Source: Bacteroidia bacterium
GTDB taxonomy: Bacteria > Bacteroidota > Bacteroidia > J057
Length of the DNA stretch: 64,000 nucleotides
Assembly (NCBI GenBank): GCA_033391075.1
Contig: JAWPMV010000001.1
Location: forward strand, 186,001-250,000
Reading direction: 5' to 3'
Below, in pieces: positions 1 to 7,853 of this stretch. The notes beneath the pieces are model-generated. The model was not told the DNA's origin. It saw nothing but the letters and a program-made list of their open reading frames with translations, and searched no databases. Within the stretch, counting starts at the first letter, position 1. Each line of letters starts with the position of its first letter. The translations under genes were made by a program, and so were the position numbers.

Positions 1-566
1 AAGACAAAAAGGGCAATCCCTTGTACGTAAACAAACAATAGCTTTTTGGACAGGGCTCCTCCCATGAAAAAGAGAGAGCCTGCGATAAAGGCATTGGGTA
101 TCACGAACAATAAGAAGGGTTGGATGAAATGCCATACATTGTAGGGCAGGTATTTATCTGCATCCACCCAGGGCATTACGGGACCCAACATGAATCCGAC
201 CAACATACCGGAAAATATAAGCAGAAGGATGAGGTAGGAACCTGCAAACCTTCCAAACAAATATGCGCCTTTGCTGATTGGAGTGGTAAATATGAGGGCA
301 CTGGTTTTATGTTGAAAATCCCTCAAAATGGGATTTCCCATCACAGCCGAGGCAAAGAAAAAGCCAGGTAAAGCTGTCAATACAGCCATCATTAAGGCGA
401 TCTTTGTCGGTGCATTTAGTTTTATCAATCCAGACGAACTACCAATGGTAACATAATCTGTACTGGCTGCTCCAAAAGCCAGCAAAAACATGATGCCAAA
501 ATAGATCCAGGTAGCTGGTCGGGTAATTCGGTATCTTAATTCAAATCCGAGTACTTTTAATAACAT
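1..566 (-). CDS. ABC-2 type transporter permease, N-terminal part (runs off the window)
   Basis: The reverse strand reads open from an ATG at 566 to the window edge, about 188 codons, beginning MLLKVLGFELRYRITRPATW. Several hydrophobic helices are visible, for example around IYFGIMFLLAFGAAS and PFLLFVIPNAFIAGSLFF. The segment NPILRDFQHKTSALIFTTPISK is the cytoplasmic loop typical of Bacteroidota ABC-2 permeases. The layout closely follows the first 190 residues of the permease-peptidase fusion at 35447, which has NAILRDRDHRMEEMVYSSPISK at the same place. It starts 23 nt after the ATPase gene that ends at 590, so the two form an ATPase-permease operon. Whether this copy also carries a C-terminal M1 peptidase cannot be seen. 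The substrate is unknown. Confidence 0.88.
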   Translation of the reverse strand, partial: MLLKVLGFELRYRITRPATWIYFGIMFLLAFGAASTDYVTIGSSSGLIKLNAPTKIALMMAVLTALPGFFFASAVMGNPILRDFQHKTSALIFTTPISKGAYLFGRFAGSYLILLLIFSGMLVGFMLGPVMPWVDADKYLPYNVWHFIQPFLLFVIPNAFIAGSLFFMGGALSKKLLFVYVQGIALFV

Positions 567-589
567 CTTGATCTGTGTTTAAGGGTAAA

Positions 590-1486
590 TTATCCTGCTA
601 CAGCTACTTTTTCTTTGATTCCTCCGAATATGTAGGAGAAATACACATCTTCCAGACCGGGTTCAACAGCACTAAAGCCTTGTTCGGGATCACTGTCAGC
701 GAAAATATTGATAATGGTTTCCCCTGTTTCCAGGCGATCAGATATTACATTGAAAGCATCTTTGTATTTGGGTAATTCCGCTTTCGCAATCTTTTTCTGC
801 CAAATCTTTCCTTCTACCTCAGAGATCGCTTCTCTCGGATTTCCCGTCATAAGAATTTGCCCCTGGTTGATGATGGCCATGTCAGTACAGAGTTTTTTGA
901 CATCATCTACAATGTGGGTAGAAAGGATTACAACGGCTTCTTCTCCTAACTCACTTAAGAGATTGTGAAAGCGATTTCTTTCTGCCGGGTCCAGTCCAGC
1001 TGTCGGTTCATCCACAATGATGAGCCTGGGACTAGCCAACAAAGCCTGAGCAATCCCAAATCTTTGCTTCATACCTCCTGAATATCCTCCAAGATTCTTT
1101 TTGCGGGCTTCATAGAGATTTGTTTTGTGAAGCAGGGCTTCTACCAGTTCTTTTCTTTCAGAGGTGTTGCTAATGCCTTTAAGGACTGCGAGGTGGTCCA
1201 GCAATTTTTCAGCGGACACTTTAGGATATACTCCAAATTCCTGGGGTAAATAACCGAGTACTTTGCGTAATTCTTCTTTTTGTGTTCGGACATCTATTCC
1301 GTCAAATACAATTTTTCCTCCATCAGGTTCCTGGAGAGTTGCAATGCTGCGCATGAGGGTTGACTTTCCGGCTCCATTAGGGCCTAGCAAACCAAACATG
1401 CCTTGTTGGATAGTAAGAGATACATTCTGCAAGGCCCTGACTCCATTAGGATAGGTCTTGCTCAAGTTTTGGATAACGAGTTCCAT
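590..1486 (-). CDS. ABC transporter ATP-binding protein (ABC-2 exporter type)
   Basis: This 298-residue ATPase shows all the nucleotide-binding motifs: Walker A GPNGAGKST, Q-loop LPQEFGVYP, signature YSGGMKQRFGIAQAL, Walker B LIIVDEPTAGLDP and switch histidine STHIVDD. I chose the ATG at 1486 (MELVIQNLSKTY). An upstream in-frame ATG at 1564 would add 26 low-complexity residues absent from the paralogue at 34555, which begins MTNELIIHNLSKTY. The C-terminal ~90 residues are the accessory domain seen in these Bacteroidota exporters. It energises the permease encoded directly downstream. The match to the 34555 protein extends along the whole length, so the two ATPases probably arose by duplication. 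Confidence 0.93.
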   Translation of the reverse strand: MELVIQNLSKTYPNGVRALQNVSLTIQQGMFGLLGPNGAGKSTLMRSIATLQEPDGGKIVFDGIDVRTQKEELRKVLGYLPQEFGVYPKVSAEKLLDHLAVLKGISNTSERKELVEALLHKTNLYEARKKNLGGYSGGMKQRFGIAQALLASPRLIIVDEPTAGLDPAERNRFHNLLSELGEEAVVILSTHIVDDVKKLCTDMAIINQGQILMTGNPREAISEVEGKIWQKKIAKAELPKYKDAFNVISDRLETGETIINIFADSDPEQGFSAVEPGLEDVYFSYIFGGIKEKVAVAG

Positions 1487-1642
1487 ATATGAGTATTGTG
1501 TGAAAGATATATCTAGGGTTTTATTGTTAGTAGTAGATGAAATTGATGCCTGAGAGGTTGGCAACGGGAAGCTTGAATTCTGCGAATCAGGAGATTTGGT
1601 CTACGAATTGGATTATTGAGCAGAATTCATGAAAATAGTCGC

Positions 1643-2746
1643 ATGAAACGGCATTTTGTTACACTAATAAGCATATTCTTTCTCATTTCCATCGGATGTA
1701 AAGAGGTTCCGACAGGGGAGGGAACAGATTTTTTCGTCCATCCAGCTGCTGATTTTATTCAGTATCAGGGAAGAATTGGGGAAGAAGATGGAGCCAAAGT
1801 CCTCTACTGGTCAGGTTCGTCTATCAAGATTCAATTTAAAGGAGAAAAGATGTCTGTGGTCCTTAGAGATGAGAAATACGATAATTATTTCAATGTTTTA
1901 CTCGATGGGGAGCTGATAAATATCTTACGGCCGGATACCCTCAAGAAGTCTTATGTGCTGGTTGAAGATTTGAAAGATGAAACCCACGTACTCGAAATCT
2001 TTAAGCGGACTGAATGGGAGCACGGCAAAACCTGGTTTTATGGATTTGAGCCGGAAACCGATACGGAATTCGAAATGCCTTTTCAAAAAAAGCGGAGGAT
2101 GGAGTTTTATGGAAATTCGATAACAGCGGCCTATGCGGTAGAAGATACTTCCGGAAAGGACTCTCCAGACAGTACCTATACCAATTTCTACCAGAGTTAT
2201 GCGGCCATTACTGCTCGCCATTTTCAGGCTAACTATAATGCCATTGTGAGAAGTGGAATCGGGATAACTGTAAGCTGGATGCCTATAATTATGCCAGAGA
2301 TATGGGATCGGCTCGACCCTACTGATCCTGGTAGTAGATGGGATTTCAGGAGCATCCCTAATCCGGATGTAGTTGTTGTCAATCTTTTACAAAATGATTC
2401 CTGGTTGATTCTTCTGGAAGATTTTGAGCAATACAAAATTCGCTTTGGAGATAAAAAACCCAGTATTGAATTTGTAACTGCGCGTTATCAGGATTTTATC
2501 AGAAATATCAGAGGCAAATACCCCGCTGCACATATTATTTGCATGCTGGGCAATATGGATATTACTAAAGAAGGTTCTCCCTGGCCCAAATATGTACAAT
2601 CAGTGGTAGATGCCCTGGAAGATCCAAAGATTCATACCCTATTTGTTCCCCATCAGGCGATTTCTTCTCATCCTCAAATAAAGGAGCAAGAAGCCATGGC
2701 GGACTCATTAATTAATAAGATTACTGATAAAGTTGGGTGGAAGTAG
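1643..2746 (+). CDS. SGNH/GDSL carbohydrate esterase, CE2-like lipoprotein
   Basis: From the ATG at 1643 the protein has 367 residues. It opens with a short basic stretch and a hydrophobic segment ending ISIGC, a plausible though not ideal lipobox, so it is probably a lipoprotein. A beta-sandwich region (residues ~30-145) precedes an SGNH hydrolase domain with the nucleophile motif EFYGNSITAAYA (Ser159). This order, jelly roll then SGNH, is that of CE2 acetyl-xylan/oligosaccharide esterases. The C-terminal catalytic block reads SSHPQ where many family members have D-x-HP, so a Ser-His dyad is likely. A longer start at 1616 is possible but would spoil the signal sequence. It diverges from the ABC ATPase. 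Probable role: removing acetyl groups from polysaccharide fragments. Confidence 0.8.
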   Translation: MKRHFVTLISIFFLISIGCKEVPTGEGTDFFVHPAADFIQYQGRIGEEDGAKVLYWSGSSIKIQFKGEKMSVVLRDEKYDNYFNVLLDGELINILRPDTLKKSYVLVEDLKDETHVLEIFKRTEWEHGKTWFYGFEPETDTEFEMPFQKKRRMEFYGNSITAAYAVEDTSGKDSPDSTYTNFYQSYAAITARHFQANYNAIVRSGIGITVSWMPIIMPEIWDRLDPTDPGSRWDFRSIPNPDVVVVNLLQNDSWLILLEDFEQYKIRFGDKKPSIEFVTARYQDFIRNIRGKYPAAHIICMLGNMDITKEGSPWPKYVQSVVDALEDPKIHTLFVPHQAISSHPQIKEQEAMADSLINKITDKVGWK

Positions 2747-2944
2747 TAGAAACACAATTCCCTGTCTGCTTTCGTTAGCATTTGTAAGTACATCTACATT
2801 ATGAACAGGGAATGAGGAAAGCTTGGTGGCCAAGTTTTCAAGGTTGTGTTGTGGGTAAATATGTGTATCCCTATATCTCTTATAGGGTTACATACCCTAA
2901 AAAATTTCCGCAAAATTTTTTGTGTCAAAAGATTTCCCTCAATA

Positions 2945-2978
2945 GTAAAAAGAAAACCCCTCCTTTTCAGGAGAGGTT
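2945..2978 (-). terminator. Rho-independent terminator of the acyl-CoA dehydrogenase gene
   Basis: On the reverse strand, 42 nt past the stop at 3020, a 10-bp stem (2969-2978 with 2955-2964, one G-T wobble) closes a GAAA tetraloop. It is followed by a T-rich run (complement of 2945-2954). This is a standard intrinsic terminator. The rest of the 273-nt gap 2747-3019 holds no convincing gene. Confidence 0.8.
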
Positions 2979-3019
2979 CATTACAGAGAAATTCAATATT
3001 ATAGATAGTTGCTTATGCC

Positions 3020-4813
3020 TTAGAATGGATAATCATGAGACTGCGTCATGATATCCGCTATTTCGCTTCTCAACTTAGCGGTATTGACTAAAGGTGCTTT
3101 CGTGAGATATCTAAGGCCTTTTATTAACATTGGCTGCTCGGCTTCTTTCGCAAAACAAGCCAATGCTTCTTTACCTGCAGTAAAGAGTTTGTCTGCAGTT
3201 TTATACAAGTACAATTTTGTCATATTGATCTGAGCCTGGCAAGCTTCTTCTCCTTTTTGAGAAATGAGTTTTTCTGTTCTCAATAGGGTAGATTCTACAG
3301 CATAAAGCTCAATGATCATATCGGCTAGATTTAGCAGGATTTCCTGCTCATCATTGAGTTTGGGACCTAAATCCTGAGCGGCTTTCCCCAATACCATCAA
3401 AATAGACTTCTTGAGCTGATCAATAGTATATCTTTCTTTCGCCAATACTCCCTCTCCCAATTCAGGTGCTGCCTGAGGACTCGCCAACTCCTGAGCAACT
3501 GCCATAGCAGGCTTCATCAGGTCAAGCTCTCCTTTCAGGGCACGTTTGAAGATCATACCGACTGTCAACATACGATTGATCTCATTGGTCCCTTCGTAGA
3601 TCCTCACGATACGGGCGTCGCGATAGGCTCTTTCCATAGGTGCATCGGCAGAGAATCCCATTCCTCCATACACCTGAATTCCTTCGTCCACGATATATGC
3701 GAGGTGCTCAGAGCCGAGTACTTTGAGGATGGCACATTCGATGGCAAATTGCTCAAGTCCTTTTAAACTGGCGTTCTCTTTATCCATCCCGCCTGCAACT
3801 AATTCATCGATCTTGTCTTCGATATTTTGCCCAGCTCTGTAAGAAGCAGCCTCTGTTGCATAAATACGGGTTGCCATTTCCGCCAATTTGTGTTTGATAG
3901 CCCCAAAGGTGGCGATGGGCTTACCAAACTGCTTGCGCTCAGCTGCATAAGAAGCAGCCTGCATAGCTGTCAATTTTCCTCCCCCAACAATTCCTACTCC
4001 TAATTTGATTCTTCCAATATTGAGGATATTTACAGCGATTTTAAATCCGTTTTGACGATCGGATAACATGTTAGCAACCGGAACCGGTGTATTGTCAAAG
4101 AATACCTGGCGAGTAGAAGAACCTTTGATTCCCAGTTTCTTCTCCTCATCTCCCATGGTAATTCCTCCAAAATCTTTTTCTACAATGAATGCAGTCAGGT
4201 TAGGATCATCCTCGATTTTTGCAAATACAATAAATACGTCTGCAAAACCGGCATTGGAGATCCACATCTTTTGTCCACTGATCAGGTAGTGGGTACCTTC
4301 TTCATTTAATACAGCTTTGGTTTTTCCTGAATTCGCATCAGAACCAGAATCAGGCTCCGTCAAGCAATAACAGGCTTTCCATTCTCCAGAACCCAACTTA
4401 GGCAGGTATTTGGCTTTTTGCTCTTCATTGCCATAGTACTGAATCGGTAGAGTACCGATACCGGTATGAGCACCAAAAGCCGTCGAGAAAGAACCGCTCA
4501 TCCCCACGATATCTGCCATAAGCATGGAGGTATTGAAACTCATACCCAGACCTCCATACTCTTCTGGAATCGTTACTGCCAATAAACCCAATTCTCCAGC
4601 CTTCGTGAGCAGACTAGCCATGAAGCCTTCCTCCATGCTATCCATACGCTCTACGTGCGGATCAATTTCCGTTTTGATGAAATCGGCACATGCTTCAGCC
4701 ATCATTTTTTGTTCTTCTGAAAATTCTTCCGGGATGAAAACATCTTGTGCCTGGGTGGAGCGGATGAGGAATTCACCTCCTTTAAGGGCGGACTTATTGG
4801 CAACTGTATCCAT
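3020..4813 (-). CDS. Acyl-CoA dehydrogenase, long (VLCAD/ACAD9-like) form
   Basis: This is a 597-residue flavoenzyme for the first step of fatty-acid beta-oxidation, oxidising acyl-CoA to trans-2-enoyl-CoA. The N-terminal helical domain contains IPEEYGGLGMS. FAD/substrate contacts appear as CYCLTEPDSGSDA and KMWISNAGFADVF. The segment RIYEGTNEINRML carries the catalytic glutamate region. About 170 extra residues follow the usual ~390-residue core, as in the very-long-chain enzymes and their Bacteroidota relatives. It stands alone as a monocistronic unit, with a terminator behind it and a pair of palindromes in front (4850-4905) that probably control it. Long-chain specificity is inferred from architecture only. 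Confidence 0.93.
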   Translation of the reverse strand: MDTVANKSALKGGEFLIRSTQAQDVFIPEEFSEEQKMMAEACADFIKTEIDPHVERMDSMEEGFMASLLTKAGELGLLAVTIPEEYGGLGMSFNTSMLMADIVGMSGSFSTAFGAHTGIGTLPIQYYGNEEQKAKYLPKLGSGEWKACYCLTEPDSGSDANSGKTKAVLNEEGTHYLISGQKMWISNAGFADVFIVFAKIEDDPNLTAFIVEKDFGGITMGDEEKKLGIKGSSTRQVFFDNTPVPVANMLSDRQNGFKIAVNILNIGRIKLGVGIVGGGKLTAMQAASYAAERKQFGKPIATFGAIKHKLAEMATRIYATEAASYRAGQNIEDKIDELVAGGMDKENASLKGLEQFAIECAILKVLGSEHLAYIVDEGIQVYGGMGFSADAPMERAYRDARIVRIYEGTNEINRMLTVGMIFKRALKGELDLMKPAMAVAQELASPQAAPELGEGVLAKERYTIDQLKKSILMVLGKAAQDLGPKLNDEQEILLNLADMIIELYAVESTLLRTEKLISQKGEEACQAQINMTKLYLYKTADKLFTAGKEALACFAKEAEQPMLIKGLRYLTKAPLVNTAKLRSEIADIMTQSHDYPF

Positions 4814-4849
4814 TCGTTTTATTTATTGCTGTGATTTGGACTAAAAAAG

Positions 4850-4905
4850 GTATGCATGCATACTATTATACGGTAAAAATACCAAAAAGTGGTATGCATG
4901 CATAA
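4850..4905. promoter_or_regulatory. Paired palindromic operator, two copies 42 bp apart
   Basis: A perfect 14-bp palindrome GTATGCATGCATAC lies at 4850-4863 and is repeated, 13 of 14 identical, at 4892-4905. The core TATGCATGCATA is intact in both. Centre-to-centre distance is 42 bp, about four helical turns, so two regulator dimers would sit on the same face of the DNA. A smaller inverted repeat GGTA-AAAA-TACC (4872-4883) lies between them. The block is 37 nt upstream of the acyl-CoA dehydrogenase start (4813, reverse) and 65 nt upstream of the glycosyltransferase start (4971, forward). A TetR-type fatty-acid regulator is the obvious guess, but no regulator gene lies nearby. Confidence 0.7.
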
Positions 4906-4970
4906 CATTTTTTTGATTTTTTTTAACAAGGCTGAATGATACCTTTATCCGAATCATAAATCTCTCTGAA

Positions 4971-6077
4971 ATGAAAATACTGCTCCTCGAACCCTTTTTT
5001 ACCGGCTCACATGCGAATTGGGCCAGGGGAGTTGCCAAACATAGTGGACATGAGGTGAAGATTCTTTCTTTGAGTGGGAAATACTGGAAGTGGCGAATGC
5101 ATGGAGGCGCTCATAGTCTGGCTGTCCAATACCTGGAAAGCGATTTCAAAGCGGATTTGATCCTTGCGACTGATATGCTGGATGTAGGGCTGTTTGTGGC
5201 TTTGGCGAGAAAGAAAGTAAAAGATACGCCTGTTGCCCTTTATTTTCATGAAAATCAATTGGTGTATCCCTGGTCGCCGGATGATGCGGATGTTTCACTC
5301 AAACGGGATCGGCACTATGCCTTCATCAATTTTAGCAGTGCTCGGGTAGCTGATCGGGTGTTTTTCAATTCTCGCTACCATTTGGAGGCCTTTTTCGAAG
5401 CACTGCCTTCTTTTTTAAAAGCTTTTCCGGATCAGCGGCAATTGGAAGCTATAGAGGAAATTCGTCGTAAGAGTGAGGTCCTGGAGCTCGGTTTGAATCT
5501 TGGTTTTTTTGATTCCTTTCGTCCAGGAAAAAAAGTGAAAAATAAAGTGCCGGTCATTTTATGGAACCACCGTTGGGAATATGACAAGGATCCAGATAGC
5601 TTTTTTGAAACGCTTTTTCACCTGAAAAAAGAAGGCCAGGAATTTAAACTCATTGTTGCGGGGGAAGCTTATAAGCGGCAATTGCCCATATTTGATAGAG
5701 CCAGAAAGGAATTGAAAGAAGAGATTGTGCACTGGGGATTTGTTGAGAACCGAGAAGCCTACGCAAAACTCCTTTTTCAATCAGATATTATAGCTGTGAC
5801 TTCCTTACATGATTTTTTTGGGGTTTCAGTCGTCGAAGCCATTTATTGCGGACTTTATCCTATCCTTCCTCAAAGATTAGCCTACCCAGAGCATATACCA
5901 GCGGAATTTCATCCCACCTATTTGTACCAGTCTAAAGAAGACTTATTCCAGAAACTCTCAACTCTCCTGGAAAATCCTGCTCAAATCGAAGTTGAAGTTT
6001 TTCTCCAAAGGGTAGTTGGACGCTATGATTGGAGTCAGATTTCTTCTATCTATTTTAGGGTCTTAGCGGGGATTTAA
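4971..6077 (+). CDS. GTDC1/QTMAN-like glycosyltransferase (tRNA-queuosine alpha-mannosyltransferase family)
   Basis: This 368-residue protein opens MKILLLEPFFTGSHANWARG and continues with LSLSGKYWKWRMHGGA, LYFHENQLVYPW, FINFSSARVADRVFFNSRYH and LWNHRWEYDKDP. These are the hallmark segments of the DUF3524/GTDC1 family, which joins an N-terminal DUF3524 domain (to ~residue 170) to a GT4-like C-terminal Rossmann domain. The donor-site block SLHDFFGVSVVEAIYCGLYPILP is present. Animal GTDC1 has been identified as QTMAN, which mannosylates queuosine in tRNA-Asp. Bacterial members carry the same name by homology, but their substrate is not settled. No queuosine biosynthesis genes lie in this window. 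Start is the first ATG after the operator region. Confidence 0.8.
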   Translation: MKILLLEPFFTGSHANWARGVAKHSGHEVKILSLSGKYWKWRMHGGAHSLAVQYLESDFKADLILATDMLDVGLFVALARKKVKDTPVALYFHENQLVYPWSPDDADVSLKRDRHYAFINFSSARVADRVFFNSRYHLEAFFEALPSFLKAFPDQRQLEAIEEIRRKSEVLELGLNLGFFDSFRPGKKVKNKVPVILWNHRWEYDKDPDSFFETLFHLKKEGQEFKLIVAGEAYKRQLPIFDRARKELKEEIVHWGFVENREAYAKLLFQSDIIAVTSLHDFFGVSVVEAIYCGLYPILPQRLAYPEHIPAEFHPTYLYQSKEDLFQKLSTLLENPAQIEVEVFLQRVVGRYDWSQISSIYFRVLAGI

Positions 6078-6149
6078 GTACGAAAAGCCGTTAAAATTGC
6101 GCTGAGTTCTTATATTGCATGGAAATATTTTTATACCTAACACTACAGC

Positions 6150-7853
6150 TTGGAATCAGTCCAGCACTACATACAGGAAGGGATTCTATATGAACCCGTC
6201 GTTCCAGATATTCATGATTGGCCCATTGCCCGCCTTTTTCAGGAGCGGGGCAAATTCGTAAATCAGGTTATACAGGACGCAAGTACTCGTTTGCAATTGG
6301 ATGCCTCGGGAGAGCCTGCAAATATTCAGGAATTGGTCGAAAGAACCATGTTTCTGGAGAGAATCCGAATGGTCGAAGATCCCTGGCGGGTAGATCCCAA
6401 GAGTGAAAAGAAATTTTGGGGAGACATCAAAAAAGGACTGGTAAGTAGCGAACAAAGCTTGGCGGATGCTGCCAGCCTTTCCAAAAATCAGGAGATGCTG
6501 GAAAAGATCGTTGACCGCTATGCCAATGAAATCGCCAGTACCTTCAAACCGCAGAGCTATCATTTTGCCAAACGTTTTCTTCCTTTCTTTTTCTCAACCC
6601 TCCTAAATGCAGGAGCTGGAAAAACCTTGCGCTCGACCATCAACCATAGCGTAGGCTTGCAGGAGAAAGTTCACTTTCTTGGTCAGACGGAAGCCATCCG
6701 TAACCTGGCGACTAAGGGAACGGTAATTCTGGTTCCCACCCACATCAGCAATGTGGATTCGATATTGGTGGGTTGGGCATTGCATGCACTGGGCTTGCCG
6801 GCTTTTATTTATGGAGCAGGTTTGAACCTTTTTAACAGTAAAGTCCTTGCCTACTTCATGAATCGTTTGGGTGCTTACAAGGTGGACAGACGAAAGAAGA
6901 ATCCCATTTACCGACAAACCCTGAATTCCTACTCAACAGTTGCGATACATGAAGGGGTACATAGTTTATTCTTTCCCGGGGGGACACGTTCTCGTTCGGG
7001 CATGATAGAGAAGAAGCTCAAGCTGGGCTTGTTGGGAACGGCAATGGAGGCACAAAGAAGAAACTTTACAACAGGTGTACAGGCACAGTCTGAAAAAATA
7101 TTTGTGGTGCCCATGGTGATGAGTTATCACTTTGTTTTGGAGGCAAAATCTCTCATCAATCAGCATCTCAAGCGTACGGGACAAGAGCAATATTATATCC
7201 TTAATGACGAATTTGCTTCTTACCGCAAATTCATCAAATTTCTTTGGAACATTTCAAGTACCAAATCAGATATCGCACTGGCTTTTGGTGAGCCGATGGA
7301 TCTTTTTGGCAATCGCGTAGATGAAAACGGAGTAAGCTATGACCAACACGGAAGACCGGTTGATTTGAAGAGCTATTTCATGAGTAAGGGAGAGGTTACG
7401 ACCGATTTACAAAGGGATGCGGAATATACGCGTATGCTGGGAGAGAAAATTGTAGATCGCTACCACATTGAAAATCGTGTATTTAGTAGTCATTTGGTGG
7501 CTTATGTGGCTTTTCAGATGCTGAAGAAACGAAATCAGGCCTATGATTTGTACTCTTTATTAAGGATTTCTGAAGAAGACCGAAGTATTTCTTTGGAAGA
7601 GTTTCACGCAACTTTTGATCGAGTCTTGCAGCACCTCAGGCATATGGCTGATCAGGGCAAAGTGCATCTTGCAGATCACATGGTCAATGATACCAAGACC
7701 ATCATTGAGCATGGGGTGAAAAATCTGGGGGTATATCACAGCAAGAGGCCCCTGACTTATCAAAACGAAAAGAGCTTGATGGCTGAAAATATGAGCCTCT
7801 TGTTTTACTATCATAATAGAATGGAAGGTTATGGGCTCGCAAGTCTCATCTAA
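6150..7853 (+). CDS. Glycerol-3-phosphate / lysophosphatidate acyltransferase, PlsB-like
   Basis: The protein is 567 residues with an acyltransferase core at ~residues 185-345. Block I is PTHISNVDS (H198-x4-D203), block II LGAYKVDRR, block III FFPGGTRSRSG and block IV VVPMVMSYH. The long helical N- and C-terminal regions are as in PlsB-type glycerol-3-phosphate acyltransferases. It transfers an acyl chain to glycerol-3-phosphate, the first step of phospholipid synthesis. Overlap with gpsA, which makes glycerol-3-phosphate, supports this. The reading frame opens after a stop at 6138 and has no ATG until residue 67, which lies in conserved sequence, so TTG at 6150 is the likely start. The ATG at 6119 is in another frame. 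Confidence 0.85.
   Translation: MESVQHYIQEGILYEPVVPDIHDWPIARLFQERGKFVNQVIQDASTRLQLDASGEPANIQELVERTMFLERIRMVEDPWRVDPKSEKKFWGDIKKGLVSSEQSLADAASLSKNQEMLEKIVDRYANEIASTFKPQSYHFAKRFLPFFFSTLLNAGAGKTLRSTINHSVGLQEKVHFLGQTEAIRNLATKGTVILVPTHISNVDSILVGWALHALGLPAFIYGAGLNLFNSKVLAYFMNRLGAYKVDRRKKNPIYRQTLNSYSTVAIHEGVHSLFFPGGTRSRSGMIEKKLKLGLLGTAMEAQRRNFTTGVQAQSEKIFVVPMVMSYHFVLEAKSLINQHLKRTGQEQYYILNDEFASYRKFIKFLWNISSTKSDIALAFGEPMDLFGNRVDENGVSYDQHGRPVDLKSYFMSKGEVTTDLQRDAEYTRMLGEKIVDRYHIENRVFSSHLVAYVAFQMLKKRNQAYDLYSLLRISEEDRSISLEEFHATFDRVLQHLRHMADQGKVHLADHMVNDTKTIIEHGVKNLGVYHSKRPLTYQNEKSLMAENMSLLFYYHNRMEGYGLASLI

Noticed and set aside
2812-3051. Forward 79-codon open frame between the esterase and acyl-CoA dehydrogenase genes
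   Set aside because: No family resemblance, unlikely composition, and it spans the dehydrogenase terminator and gene end.
6119-6200. ATG at 6119 as start of the PlsB-like acyltransferase
   Set aside because: It is in a different frame from the acyltransferase coding sequence.
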